A stretch of 55,671 bases of DNA from Planctomycetota bacterium (GCA_021776925.1 JAJFFB010000023.1:1-55671); one strand, 5' to 3'; positions 17,593 to 26,164 are shown, counted from the stretch's first letter. The notes: generated by a model not told the origin, from the sequence alone. Program-made: numbers and translations.

Positions 17593-18434
17593 GCTGGCAC
17601 CGCGACCCGGTCTCCTTGCTCGTGGCCGCGGGCGAGGGGCTGGGCAATCGTTTCGTGATCGCGCACGAGGCAGCTCTTCAAGCCGCCGGTGTGCATGATC
17701 ATTCCGCCTTCGCACGACAGGTATGCGCTGAGAAATGGGATGGTCTGCTGCTGTTCGGAGCTTGCCTGAGAGACCACGACGAGGCCGAAATTCCCGCTAC
17801 CGTGATCAACCGCGACGGCAGCGACGGCGGCGTGTGCCTGAACGGGCTGCGCGTGCTGGCCTTGTTGGTGGGCGGCCATAGCGGTGTGTTCTTCATGGGC
17901 GGTCACCGTGTACGGTGGCGCCGATGTGAACGCGGTGTGGAATTAGAGATCGCCCAACACGATTTGGGCGCTTGCGCGGTTTCGCAGCCCTTTGCTCTGA
18001 CGATCGCGGGCGCCAACGCAGGTGGGAGATCGGCGCGCGCGGTGGCGTTCTGGAATCCACATTGCCTGATCGAGGTTGCCGAACCGCAAGTCGAAAACCT
18101 GGGGGCGTGGGCGGCGGCGGCGCGGGCGCGCAGCGATCTGTTTCCGCACGGGGTCAACGTCGAATTGGTCAGCCGACCGGAGTCCGGTGTGCGCCACATG
18201 AGGGTCGATGAGCGTGGGGTGGGCGAGACTGCGGCCTGCGGCAGCGGGGCTGTAGCGGTGGCTATGGCGGCCTGGGAAGCAGGTGCGGGGCCATCTCTGC
18301 AGATCATTCAGAGGGGCGGAGATCTGCTCCTGGAGCGCTTTCCGGGTGGCTCGATCCGGCTTTCCGGGGCGGCCCAGGTGATTTGTCGGACCGGGCCAGG
18401 ACAGAGCTTTGATCGACTGCGTAAGTCTTTTTAA
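17589..18434 (+). CDS. dapF: Divergent diaminopimelate epimerase
   Basis: DapF interconverts LL- and meso-diaminopimelate for lysine and peptidoglycan synthesis, using two Cys as acid and base. At 281 residues the length is normal. The first Cys is C83 in NRDGSDGGVCLNGLR, where the family norm is MCGNGxR; the second is C217 in the well-conserved ERGVGETAACGSGA. NPHCLIEV is kept. The N-terminal substrate motif reads GLGNRFVI instead of GLGNDFV. Both catalytic Cys remain, so activity is likely, but the first active-site loop is altered. The GTG start overlaps the dsbD stop (GTGA). No other lysine gene is nearby. Confidence 0.85.
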   Translation: MSWHRDPVSLLVAAGEGLGNRFVIAHEAALQAAGVHDHSAFARQVCAEKWDGLLLFGACLRDHDEAEIPATVINRDGSDGGVCLNGLRVLALLVGGHSGVFFMGGHRVRWRRCERGVELEIAQHDLGACAVSQPFALTIAGANAGGRSARAVAFWNPHCLIEVAEPQVENLGAWAAAARARSDLFPHGVNVELVSRPESGVRHMRVDERGVGETAACGSGAVAVAMAAWEAGAGPSLQIIQRGGDLLLERFPGGSIRLSGAAQVICRTGPGQSFDRLRKSF

Positions 18435-18447
18435 ATAAATAATTTAC
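18430..18447. promoter_or_regulatory. AT-rich island upstream of gyrA
   Basis: A stretch with only one C and no G (TTTAAATAAATAATTTAC) stands out in a GC-rich window, between the dapF stop and gyrA. It could be an upstream promoter element or part of a terminator for dapF. No convincing -35/-10 pair was found. Confidence 0.25.
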
Positions 18448-18548
18448 ACAGGCTTGAATGATCTCTTGCCTCTTCCCTCGCAGGCCCCGCGATGGTGCAA
18501 TAACGGTCCTTTTGGAGCCCAACGCCCCCGGCTCCCATCCCCCTGCAA

Positions 18549-21023
18549 ATGGCTGACGAGACGATCCCGATCCACCACCGCTCCGACGATCTATTGATCG
18601 AGCGGGAGATGCGCGAGTCCTACCTGGTCTACGCGCTGTCGGTGATTCATGACCGGGCGTTGCCCGACGTGCGCGACGGGCTCAAGCCGTCGCAGCGGCG
18701 CATCCTGGTGGCGATGAACGACCTGCACTTGCGCTCGAGCGCCAAGTACCGCAAGTGCGCCAAGATCGCCGGTGACACCTCGGGTAACTACCACCCGCAC
18801 GGCGAGTCGGTGATCTATCCCACCTTGGTGCGCATGGCGCAGCCCTTCCGTCTGCGCGAGCCGCTGATCGACGGGCAGGGCAACTTCGGTTCGATCGACG
18901 GCGACCCGCCCGCCGCGATGCGATACACCGAAGCGCGCATGGCCGGACCGGCCGAAGAAATGCTGGTCGACCTCGACAAGGAAACCGTCGACCTGCGCAG
19001 CAACTACGACGAAACGCGCACCGAGCCGGTGGTGCTGCCCGCGCGTTTCCCCAATTTGTTGGTCAACGGTTCCGAAGGCATTGCCGTCGGCATGTCGACC
19101 GCGCTGCCGCCGCACAACCTTCACGAGGTACTGGCGGCGCTGCGCATGGTGCTCGACAACCCCGAGGTCACGATCAACGAATTGCTGACCGTGATCCAGG
19201 GTCCAGACTTCCCCACCGGCGGAATCATCTGCGGGCGTAGCGGCATCCTGCAGGCCTTCCACCACGGTCGCGGCAAGGTCACCCTGCGCGCACGCGTCCA
19301 TACCGAGGAGCCACCCAAGGGCAAGGGGCGCGAAAAGCTGGTCGTCACCGAGATTCCCTACGAACGCGAGAAATCGGCGATCATCGAAAAGATCGCCGAC
19401 GCGGTCAAGGACGGGCGCATCGACGGCATTCACGACATCCGCGACGAGTCCGACCGCGAGGGCATGCGCCTGGTCATCGAGCTCAAGCGCGATGGCGATC
19501 CGGTGGTGATCGAGAACCTGCTTTACAAGGTCACCCCGTTGCAGACCACCTACGCGATCCGCAACACCGCGCTGATCGACGGCCGCCCGCGCACCCTCAA
19601 TCTGAAAGAACTGCTCGAAGCGTACCGAAACCACCGTTTCGACGTCATCCGGCGGCGCACGCGTTTCCTCCTCGACAAGGCCGAAAAGCGCCTGCACATT
19701 CTCGAGGGTCTGATGATCGCGATCCAGGCGATCGACGAAGTCATCGAGATCATCAAGGCTTCGGCCGACACCCACGTCGCCAAGGAGCGGCTGGAACAGA
19801 CCTTCGACCTCAGCCACATCCAGTCGCAGGCGATCGTCGACATGCGCCTCGGCCGCCTGACCGGCCTCGAGGTGCAGAAGCTGCAGCAGGAGATCGACGG
19901 CCTCAAGGAAGACATCGCCTGGTACCAGCGCATCCTGGCCGAGGACGAGTTGGTCTACAACATGATCCGCGAGGATCTGGACGAGATCGACAAGAAGTAC
20001 TCCAACCCACGCCGCACCGAGATCGGCGAAGGCGTCGAGGACTTCCTCACCGAAGACCTGATCACAGAAGAAAACGTGGTGGTCACGATCTCGCGCGAGG
20101 GATACATCAAACGAACTCCGGCGACCACCTATCGTGCGCAGACCCGCGGCGGCCGCGGCGTCACCGGCAACAAGGCCAAGGAGGGGGACTTTCTGTCCCA
20201 TCTCTTCGTCTGCTCGACCCACGACTACCTGCTGATCGTCACCGACCGCGGGCGTCTGCACTGGCTCAAGGTCTACCGCCTGCCCGATCTGGACCGCACC
20301 GCCAAAGGGCGTTCGATCCGTCAGCTGATCGAAGGAATCCAGGCCGATGAACAGATCCGTTCGATCATGGCCACGCGTGATTTCTCCGAAGCCGATTCGA
20401 TCGTCTTCGCCACCGCCAACGGCAAGATCAAGAAAACCGAACTCAAGGCCTATTCGCGCCCGCGCGCCGCCGGCATCATCGCCACCAAGCTCGAAGAGGG
20501 CGACAAACTGATCGGCACCCGCCTGGTCAGCGCCGGCGACGAGGTTCTGCTGTGCACCTCAGGCGGGCAGGTGGTGCGCTTCTCCGAAGCCGAAGCACGT
20601 TCGATGGGGCGCAACGCCGCCGGCGTCAAGGGTGCGTCGCTGAAGAAAGGCGACCGCGTGGTCGATATGGTTATCGGCCGCGAAAATGAGCACCTATTGA
20701 TCGCCTGCGCCAACGGCTACGGCAAACGCACCTTGATCGGCGATTTCCGCCTGACCCGGCGCGGCAGCCAGGGGGTGGTCGGCATTCGCACCACCGACCG
20801 CAACGGCCCGGTGGTCAACGCGCGCAACGCCAGCCGCAGCCAAGACGTGCTCTTCTCCAGCGCCAGCGGCATGCTGGTGCGCACCCCGGTCGAGCAGATC
20901 TCGATCCAGGGTCGCGCCACCCAAGGTGTGCGCCTGGTCAACCTGAAGAGTGACGACCGCCTGGTCGGTATGGCTTCGGTGCCCAGCGACGCCGAAGACA
21001 CGGACGAAAGCAGCACGGACTAG
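18549..21023 (+). CDS. gyrA: DNA gyrase subunit A
   Basis: GyrA forms the DNA breakage-reunion core of gyrase. The 824 residues show the N-terminal winged-helix domain with the catalytic Tyr in [10 protein letters not shown] (Y126), the tower and coiled-coil dimerisation region, and a C-terminal beta-pinwheel. That pinwheel opens with a GyrA-box variant QTRGGRG (about 531-537), which favours gyrase over topoisomerase IV. The quinolone-region sequence is [11 protein letters not shown]: the Ser equivalent to E. coli S83 is present and the D87 position is Pro. [16 protein letters not shown] is the form I associate with Planctomycetota. gyrB is not in the window. No clear Shine-Dalgarno is seen before the ATG. 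Confidence 0.93.
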   Translation: MADETIPIHHRSDDLLIEREMRESYLVYALSVIHDRALPDVRDGLKPSQRRILVAMNDLHLRSSAKYRKCAKIAGDTSGNYHPHGESVIYPTLVRMAQPFRLREPLIDGQGNFGSIDGDPPAAMRYTEARMAGPAEEMLVDLDKETVDLRSNYDETRTEPVVLPARFPNLLVNGSEGIAVGMSTALPPHNLHEVLAALRMVLDNPEVTINELLTVIQGPDFPTGGIICGRSGILQAFHHGRGKVTLRARVHTEEPPKGKGREKLVVTEIPYEREKSAIIEKIADAVKDGRIDGIHDIRDESDREGMRLVIELKRDGDPVVIENLLYKVTPLQTTYAIRNTALIDGRPRTLNLKELLEAYRNHRFDVIRRRTRFLLDKAEKRLHILEGLMIAIQAIDEVIEIIKASADTHVAKERLEQTFDLSHIQSQAIVDMRLGRLTGLEVQKLQQEIDGLKEDIAWYQRILAEDELVYNMIREDLDEIDKKYSNPRRTEIGEGVEDFLTEDLITEENVVVTISREGYIKRTPATTYRAQTRGGRGVTGNKAKEGDFLSHLFVCSTHDYLLIVTDRGRLHWLKVYRLPDLDRTAKGRSIRQLIEGIQADEQIRSIMATRDFSEADSIVFATANGKIKKTELKAYSRPRAAGIIATKLEEGDKLIGTRLVSAGDEVLLCTSGGQVVRFSEAEARSMGRNAAGVKGASLKKGDRVVDMVIGRENEHLLIACANGYGKRTLIGDFRLTRRGSQGVVGIRTTDRNGPVVNARNASRSQDVLFSSASGMLVRTPVEQISIQGRATQGVRLVNLKSDDRLVGMASVPSDAEDTDESSTD

Positions 21024-21078
21024 CCGCCGTTGGCGCAGGCCCGAGCAGCGCGGACTAGCCGCCCGTGGCGCGGTCCTG
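21009..21078. repeat. 35-nt tandem duplication spanning the gyrA stop and the facing gene's stop
   Basis: 21009-21028 and 21044-21063 agree at 19 of 20 bases (AGCAGC-CGGACTAGCCGCC), and the following 15 bases are similar. Copy one carries the gyrA TAG (21021-21023). The palindromic CTAG in copy two supplies the TAG of the minus-strand gene (21055-21057). Confidence 0.75.
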
Positions 21079-22242
21079 CGGCCAGGGAGCGATCAGCACC
21101 CCGAGCAGCAGGCAAAAGGCATTGAGGTGTGGAGTCAGATAGATCGAATTGTCGGTCAGGCCACCGCCGACCTCGAGCCCGAGTACGGCGAGCCCAAACA
21201 GAACGCGCTGGCGGTCCGGCGAACGCTGCAAGCGGCGCAGCAGGGTCACGAGCCACAACAACAGCACCGAGAATCCGACCATGCCCTGAGTCGCCGAGGT
21301 GTGGATGAAGATGTTGTGGGCGTGCCGGTGGTTCAGATCGCTGGGGTGGGTCAGTTCCAGCAGACCCTCCTCGGCCATGCGGTTGAAGGTCGGTTTGTAA
21401 TCACCCAGACCGACTCCGACCCAGGGGGATTGGCGGAACATATCCTGGCTGGCTTCCCACATCAGCAGGCGGGCGGAAAAGGCGGCGCGGGGATTCTCCA
21501 TGTCTTCGCCCAGATTCCTGATCCTGCCCATTCCGGTCCAGGATGGGCTCGCCAAGGCCACCCATGCGGCGACTCCGGCGAGGGCGAACAGGCTCTTCCA
21601 GCGGCGCTTGGCCACCAGGAGAAACAACACCACCGCCGCGAAGACCGCAAAGGGCGCGCGACTGTCCGCGCACAGCATGCCCATCACCGACAGCAGACCG
21701 AGAGCCGCTGCGGCGAGCTTGGCCCGGCGTCGCTCGGATACCGAATAGAGGTATTCCGCGCATACCGCTCCGGCCGAGGTCACCATGGCAAAACTGAATA
21801 TGTCGATGCCGCCCTCGGCGCGGGTGATCGCGGTGACCCCGCACCAGCCATTGACCTGAACGATGCCAACCACCGCGGCGGCCGCCGAGCCACCCAGAAA
21901 CAGCCACAGCAGCAGCAGTGGCCGGCCGTTGGCGGCGGCCAACATCGCCCCTGGAACCACCAGAAGCGGCCAGAATCCGCCCGTCTGACGCAAGCCCTCG
22001 GCGGTGTCGGTGCCGATGAGTGTGGCTGAAAACAGCAGAGCGGCCAGCCAGGCGCCGCTGGCGAGGTTGACGCGGTCGCGCCAGGCCCAGGCGGTACCAG
22101 ACCCCAGCGCGGCCACCAGCAATGCGCCACCGGCGATCGCGGATCCAGCCCGGGTCAGGCCCATGGAAAACGCCGCCAAGGCGAAGGCAATCGTCAGCGC
22201 GAGGCTGCGAGGTCCGCCGTGGACAGGTGCCGGAGACTGCAT
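21055..22242 (-). CDS. O-antigen ligase (WaaL)-like polysaccharide ligase/polymerase
   Basis: A 395-residue polytopic inner-membrane protein with about ten hydrophobic segments. The large loop (about residues 225-310) carries SARLLMWEASQDMFRQSPWVGVGLGDY and NHRHAHNIFIHTSATQG, matching the family signature: Arg and a W in RxxxWxxA, GxGxGxY and the His in HAHN. The family transfers undecaprenyl-linked glycans onto lipid A core or other acceptors, or polymerises them, on the periplasmic face. Substrate cannot be read from sequence. The start MQSPAPVHGGP at 22242 precedes the first helix; longer in-frame extensions are unlikely coding. It ends in the 35-nt duplication shared with gyrA. Confidence 0.83.
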   Translation of the reverse strand: MQSPAPVHGGPRSLALTIAFALAAFSMGLTRAGSAIAGGALLVAALGSGTAWAWRDRVNLASGAWLAALLFSATLIGTDTAEGLRQTGGFWPLLVVPGAMLAAANGRPLLLLWLFLGGSAAAAVVGIVQVNGWCGVTAITRAEGGIDIFSFAMVTSAGAVCAEYLYSVSERRRAKLAAAALGLLSVMGMLCADSRAPFAVFAAVVLFLLVAKRRWKSLFALAGVAAWVALASPSWTGMGRIRNLGEDMENPRAAFSARLLMWEASQDMFRQSPWVGVGLGDYKPTFNRMAEEGLLELTHPSDLNHRHAHNIFIHTSATQGMVGFSVLLLWLVTLLRRLQRSPDRQRVLFGLAVLGLEVGGGLTDNSIYLTPHLNAFCLLLGVLIAPWPQDRATGG

Positions 22243-22345
22243 CGAAGGGTGGGAGAGCCAGAAGACGGGATGCCGGATCCTACTCGGATCGGTCCTTTCG
22301 CCCACCCCGGCGCGGTGGTGAAATATGTCCACGAGGATTCCAGCC

Positions 22346-22822
22346 ATGCTGAACCAACTCACCGAAGAAATGAAACGGGCGATGAAGGCGCGCGACAAGC
22401 CACGCCTTGGCGTGATCCGCTCGGTACAAGCCGAACTGAAAAATGCCGGCATCGACAAGCGCGGCCAGCAAGGCCTGACCCAGGAAGTCGCCTCGCCGGC
22501 GGAGTTGCTCGAAGAGGACGAGATGCTGGCGGTGCTGCGCGGCATGGTCAAGAAGCGCAAAGACGCCGCCGAGCAATACGCGCTGGGGGCACGCCAGGAC
22601 CTGGTCGACCAGGAACTCGCCGAAGTCGTGATCATCGAGGAATTTCTGCCGCAGCAGCTGGATGAAGACCAGGTGCGCGTTCTTGCTGCTGCAGCGATCG
22701 CCGAGGTCGGCGCCAGTGGCATGGCCGACATGGGCAAGGTGATGAAGATCGCCCAGTCGCGCGCCGATGGCCGCGCCGATGGCAAGCTGCTGGCCGGATT
22801 GGTCCGCGAACTCCTCGCCTGA
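22346..22822 (+). CDS. yqeY: GatB/YqeY domain protein
   Basis: A 158-residue soluble helical protein matching YqeY: N-terminus LTEEMKRAMKARDKPRLGVIRSV, then ELLEEDEMLAVLRGMVKKRKDAAEQY, EFLPQQLDEDQV and a C-terminal MGKVMKIAQSRADGRADGKLLAGLVRELL. The family resembles the tail of GatB and is thought to act near tRNA or glutamine amidotransfer, but its role is unproven. ATG 22346 is preferred over 22325 because GAGG stands 8 nt upstream and the family begins there. Five bases separate it from the next gene. Confidence 0.9.
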   Translation: MLNQLTEEMKRAMKARDKPRLGVIRSVQAELKNAGIDKRGQQGLTQEVASPAELLEEDEMLAVLRGMVKKRKDAAEQYALGARQDLVDQELAEVVIIEEFLPQQLDEDQVRVLAAAAIAEVGASGMADMGKVMKIAQSRADGRADGKLLAGLVRELLA

Positions 22823-22827
22823 ACACC

Positions 22828-23577
22828 ATGATGAAAACCAAGCACATCTTCTGGGGCTTGCTCTACCTCGCCTTGATCGTGGCGATGGCGTGGTTGTCGC
22901 GGCACAAGGCCGTGCAGTGGTCGCGTTCCGAGGCCGCCCGCATCGAACGCCTGAAGCAGCAAGGAGCTCTCCCCGGCGGACCGAGCGCCTCAGGCGGCCC
23001 TGGCCGGCTCAGCGCGATGAGCGGCATTTTCAATCCGCAACCGGATAGCGATGCCCACGCCGAAGCAACCGTGGAGGCCAGCCGCCTGACCCGTGAGTTG
23101 ATGGAGTCCTTGGGCAGTCGACTGAAGAGCACCCTCGAAGCGGGTGATGCCGGCGCCGCGCTGGAAGTCTGCGCCACGCTGGCGCAGGACCTGACCGGGG
23201 CGGTTGCACCCCGCGCTGCGGTGGTGGTGCGGCGCACCACGCTGCAGCCGCGCAACCCGCGCAACCTCGCCGACGAATTCGAGCGCCGCTGGTTGGAACT
23301 GGTGGCTGAATCCACCGCCGAGCAGCCCGCTCTGATCTACTCCGAAGTGGTTCCCGGCGACGCTGGATCGGTCTACCGCCAGCTCACTCCGATCTATCTG
23401 CAGCCTCTCTGTCTGGTGTGCCACGGCGTCCCGGCGCAGATCGATCCGCAGGTGCGCGAGGCGCTGGCCCGCAAGTACCCTACCGACCTGGCAACTGGCT
23501 ACCGTGAAGGCCAGCTGCGCGGCGCGGTGTCCATTTCGATTCCCCTCGAGAGAGTGCAAGCAGAGGAAGAACGGTGA
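22828..23577 (+). CDS. Tll0287-like (DUF3365) c-type heme protein, membrane-anchored
   Basis: A 249-residue protein with one N-terminal membrane segment (about 8-24) and a periplasmic domain. The heme site is CLVCH (C195, C198, H199) in the region typical of Tll0287-like sensors, after TPIYLQPLCLVCHG and before YPTDLATGYREGQLRGAVSI, which is a family signature. Members are c-type heme sensors or electron carriers related to PAS folds, often linked to signalling; here no kinase domain is attached. It follows yqeY by five bases and precedes the Mrp operon by about 150 bases, so redox sensing for that operon is possible but only inferred. Confidence 0.82.
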   Translation: MMKTKHIFWGLLYLALIVAMAWLSRHKAVQWSRSEAARIERLKQQGALPGGPSASGGPGRLSAMSGIFNPQPDSDAHAEATVEASRLTRELMESLGSRLKSTLEAGDAGAALEVCATLAQDLTGAVAPRAAVVVRRTTLQPRNPRNLADEFERRWLELVAESTAEQPALIYSEVVPGDAGSVYRQLTPIYLQPLCLVCHGVPAQIDPQVREALARKYPTDLATGYREGQLRGAVSISIPLERVQAEEER

Positions 23578-23657
23578 GCTTGAAGGCATTTTTTGCAGGC
23601 GCGATTCCGCCCCTGCCTTGGCCGGAAGATTTGATGGAATCCTGGGGCGGCAGGGCT

Positions 23658-23685
23658 TAGCAAGGGGTCAAAACCACCTAGAATT
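23658..23685 (+). promoter_or_regulatory. Candidate promoter of the Mrp-type operon
   Basis: TTAGCA (23658-23663), a 16-nt spacer and TAGAAT (23680-23685) lie 41 nt before mnhE. TAGAAT or close variants recur before several transcription units here. Confidence 0.4.
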
Positions 23686-23726
23686 GCCACAAGCCATTCC
23701 GCGGGCGTCAGCAGCGCCCTCCATGC

Positions 23727-24191
23727 ATGTACTACCTGGTTGCCTTCGTCCTGTACCTCTTCTGGCTGCTCCTCTCAGGGCATTTCACCACCCTGTTGCT
23801 GGGGCTGGGTGGCCTCTCGGTACTCATGGTTGTGTGGTTCCTGCGCCGCATGGACCGGGTTGATGGCGAAGTCAGTTTCATGCGGCCCTCGTTTGGCTTG
23901 CTCCACTTCGTGGGCTGGCTGACCTGGGCGGTTGCCAAGGCCAACATCGACGTCGTGCGCCGCATCTGGGACCCCAAGCTGCCGATCAGTCCGAACTGGA
24001 CGCGCCTGGATACCCAGATCGCAACGCCCCTCAAGAAGACCCTCTACGCCAATTCCATCACCTTGACTCCAGGTACTCTCACCACCAACGCCCGCGAGGA
24101 CCACCTCATGGTGCATTGCCTGACCAAGGAAAATGCCGAGGAACTGCGTGGCGGTGAGATGGAGCGCCGGATCAGGAAGCTGGTGCTGTAG
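23727..24191 (+). CDS. mnhE: Mrp-type cation/proton antiporter subunit E
   Basis: A 154-residue subunit with two or three N-terminal membrane helices (FVLYLFWLLLSGHFTTLLLGLG, then LSVLMVVWFL) and a small cytoplasmic domain. Family marks are WLTWAVAKANIDVVRRIWDP and ANSITLTPGTLTTNAREDHLMVH. MrpE is needed for assembly or stability of the antiporter complex but does not itself move ions. First gene of the operon; one base separates its stop from mnhF. The ATG at 23727 is used; an overlapping ATG at 23723 is in another frame. Confidence 0.92.
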   Translation: MYYLVAFVLYLFWLLLSGHFTTLLLGLGGLSVLMVVWFLRRMDRVDGEVSFMRPSFGLLHFVGWLTWAVAKANIDVVRRIWDPKLPISPNWTRLDTQIATPLKKTLYANSITLTPGTLTTNAREDHLMVHCLTKENAEELRGGEMERRIRKLVL

Positions 24192-24192
24192 C

Positions 24193-24477
24193 ATGTTTTT
24201 CGCCGCGGCTCTCGCCATTCTGGCCACGATGGCCCTGGCTCTGATCAGGGCTTTTCTGGGCCCGACGGCCTATGACCGGATGTTGGCCACCAACATGGTC
24301 GGGACCAACACCGTGCTTCTGATCGCGGTTGCCGGCTACGCCATCGGCTGGGAGAGTTTTGTCGACGTCGCCCTGCTCTATGCCATGGTCAACTTCGTCA
24401 GCACCGTTGCGATCATGCGGTACTTTGAACAGGGGAAGTCCGAACTCGAGATTTCGAAGACGGAGGAACCGCAGTGA
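24193..24477 (+). CDS. mnhF: Mrp-type antiporter subunit F
   Basis: A 94-residue, three-helix membrane protein. The typical MrpF motif GPTAYDRMLATNMVGTNTV lies between helices one and two, followed by helix three ending VNFVSTVAIMRYFEQGK. The ATG at 24193 gives the family N-terminus; an upstream in-frame extension is rejected because it lies in mnhE. The stop overlaps the mnhG GTG (GTGA). Confidence 0.92.
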   Translation: MFFAAALAILATMALALIRAFLGPTAYDRMLATNMVGTNTVLLIAVAGYAIGWESFVDVALLYAMVNFVSTVAIMRYFEQGKSELEISKTEEPQ

Positions 24478-24830
24478 GTTTCCTCCTTGACGCTCTGAGC
24501 GGCCTGTGCTTGCTGACCGGTGGTTTCCTGTGTGTCTCCGGCGGCGTGGGCCTTCTGCGCCTGCCTGACTTTTTTTCGCGGGTGCACGCGGCCAGTGTCA
24601 CCGAAACCCTCGGTACGCCCTTGATCTTGGCCGGCCTGGCGCTGCAGATGGGCCCGACCCTCGACACGGTGAAGCTTTTGATTGTGGCCGCCTTCGTCCT
24701 GGCCACCAATCCCACTGCAACTCACGCCATGGTCAAGGCCGCCTTGCATGATGGACAGGAGCCACTGGTCGGGGAGCCGACGCAGGAATCCACCCCCGGG
24801 AAGCAGGAGGCTGAGCCATCGGACAGCTGA
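24474..24830 (+). CDS. mnhG: Mrp-type antiporter subunit G
   Basis: A 118-residue three-helix protein with the MrpG core GGVGLLRLPDFFSRVHAASVTETLG and a final helix ending in NPTATHAMVKAA. GTG start in the GTGA overlap with mnhF. The 3' end of the coding sequence contains the AGGAGG that appears to drive the next gene. Confidence 0.92.
   Translation: MSFLLDALSGLCLLTGGFLCVSGGVGLLRLPDFFSRVHAASVTETLGTPLILAGLALQMGPTLDTVKLLIVAAFVLATNPTATHAMVKAALHDGQEPLVGEPTQESTPGKQEAEPSDS
24805..24810 (+). promoter_or_regulatory. Perfect Shine-Dalgarno deciding the start of the MbhD/MnhB gene
   Basis: AGGAGG stands 7 nt before an in-frame ATC (24818) but 31 nt before the first ATG (24842). The spacing argues for initiation at ATC. 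Confidence 0.55.
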
Positions 24831-25798
24831 TCAACCTCGTCATGATGGCGTTCCTGGTGATCACTGCGATTGCGGCGATCCGCAGGACCGACCTCTTCGC
24901 GGTCACCATGCTGTTCGGCATCTACAGCTTCCTGACCGCGGTCTTGTTCATGGACCTCGATGCTGTCGACGTTGCCTTTACCGAAGCTGCGGTCGGTGCT
25001 GGGATTTCCACGGTGCTGATGCTGAGCACGCTGCGGCTCACCGGGCGCTTCGAGAGCTCCCGCCGCCGCAACCCCTTGCTGCCGTTGCTGGTGGTGACCG
25101 TTACGGGCTCCGCGCTGGTCTACGGCATGCTCGATGCTCCGCCCTTTGGCGACCCTCAGGCGCCGGTTCACCAGCATGTGGCACCGCGCTACATCACCGA
25201 ATCTCCTGACGAGATCGGGGTGCCCAACATGGTCACTTCGGTGCTGGCCAGCTACCGCGGCTTTGACACGCTCGGCGAGACCATCGTCATTTTCACCGCG
25301 GGCCTGGCGGTGTTGCTTCTGCTCGGCATGCGTGAGGGCCAGAACCTCCGCCCCAGCCGCCTCGCCATCGGTGATTTCCTGGTCCTGCGCGTGGTGGTCA
25401 AGGTGCTGGTGGCCTTCATTCTGCTTTATGCCCTGTACGTGCTGTTGCACGGCGATTACGGAGCAGGAGGCGGCTTCCAGTCCGGGGTGATCTTCGCCAC
25501 CGGATTCGTCATCTACGACCTGGTGTTCGGCGAGGCCGACGTGCGTCGGGTTTTGCCACCGCGCTGGCTGGCTCGTTTGGCGGTGGCAGGCATCCTGCTC
25601 TACGCCGGAGTCGGCATTTTCAGCATGCTCGCCGGCCGTCCCTTCCTCGATTACTCGGTGCTGGCACACGATCCGGTACACGGCCAGCACATCGGCATCC
25701 TGCTCATCGAAATAGGCGTCGGAGTAACCGTTTTTGCTGTGATCCTGGCGATCTTCTACGCCTTCTCCGGGTTGCGTCGCCCCAGCCAGGTGGCCTGA
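24818..25798 (+). CDS. mnhB: Fused MbhD/DUF4040-like and MnhB antiporter subunit
   Basis: About 326 residues. The first 90 are a three-helix DUF4040/MbhD-type unit (FAVTMLFGIYSFLTAVLFM, VAFTEAAVGAGISTVLML), which in classical MrpA is the C-terminal part. After a loop (to about 150) comes an MrpB part with four helices: LRVVVKVLVAFILLYALYVLLHGDYGAGGGFQSGVI and the ILLIEIGVGVTVFAVI end. GAGGGFQ is the MrpB signature. Start: the ATC at 24818 fits a perfect AGGAGG and gives a family-like N-terminus GQLINLVMMAFLVITAIA. The conservative alternative is ATG 24842; a CTG (24827) in a CTGA overlap is also possible. Confidence 0.85.
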   Translation: MGQLINLVMMAFLVITAIAAIRRTDLFAVTMLFGIYSFLTAVLFMDLDAVDVAFTEAAVGAGISTVLMLSTLRLTGRFESSRRRNPLLPLLVVTVTGSALVYGMLDAPPFGDPQAPVHQHVAPRYITESPDEIGVPNMVTSVLASYRGFDTLGETIVIFTAGLAVLLLLGMREGQNLRPSRLAIGDFLVLRVVVKVLVAFILLYALYVLLHGDYGAGGGFQSGVIFATGFVIYDLVFGEADVRRVLPPRWLARLAVAGILLYAGVGIFSMLAGRPFLDYSVLAHDPVHGQHIGILLIEIGVGVTVFAVILAIFYAFSGLRRPSQVA

Positions 25799-25801
25799 TC
25801 G

Positions 25802-26164
25802 ATGTACAACTATTTCCTCGCCGTGTTCCTGATGATGGCCGGCTTCTACGTCGTCATCGCGCAGGGCAACCTGGTCAAGAAGGTCATCGGCCTGGGCATG
25901 TTCCAGACCTCGGTGTTCATCCTTTACATCTCGATCGGCAAGGTCAACGGCGGCCAGGCACCGATCCTCACCGAGGGGGTCACCAGCTATTCCAATCCGC
26001 TGCCGCACGTCCTGATGCTGACCGCGATCGTGGTCGGCGTGGCGACCACCGCGGTCGGCCTTGCTCTGGTGATCAGGATCCACGAGGCCTACGGCAGCGT
26101 GGAGGAACACGACATCCAGCAGCGGGACAACGCCGAGGACGCCCTTCTTGAGGGGGAATTGTGA
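25802..26164 (+). CDS. mnhC: Mrp-type antiporter subunit C (NuoK-like)
   Basis: A 120-residue three-helix protein. NLVKKVIGLGMFQTSVFILYI and DPLPHVLMLTAIVVG-like text (here NPLPHVLMLTAIVVGVATTAVGLAL) are the MrpC/NuoK signatures; the conserved acidic residue of NuoK helix 2 is not seen at the Lys-rich VKKVIG site. Three bases separate it from the previous stop. It ends in a GTGA overlap with the first D-type subunit. Confidence 0.92.
   Translation: MYNYFLAVFLMMAGFYVVIAQGNLVKKVIGLGMFQTSVFILYISIGKVNGGQAPILTEGVTSYSNPLPHVLMLTAIVVGVATTAVGLALVIRIHEAYGSVEEHDIQQRDNAEDALLEGEL

Noticed and set aside
16159-17715. 518-codon minus-strand frame across dsbD
   Set aside because: Charged low-complexity translation opposite membrane helices and Cys motifs of dsbD.
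18591-20261. 556-codon minus-strand frame across gyrA
   Set aside because: Shadow of gyrA.
23600-23660. Terminator after the Tll0287-like gene (CCGCCCC / GGGGCGG)
   Set aside because: Stem arms are about 30 bases apart, with competing pairings and no T run.
24827-24829. CTG in a CTGA overlap as start of the MbhD/MnhB gene
   Set aside because: Spacing from AGGAGG is 16 nt, too long; ATC 24818 fits better. Kept as an alternative in the gene entry.
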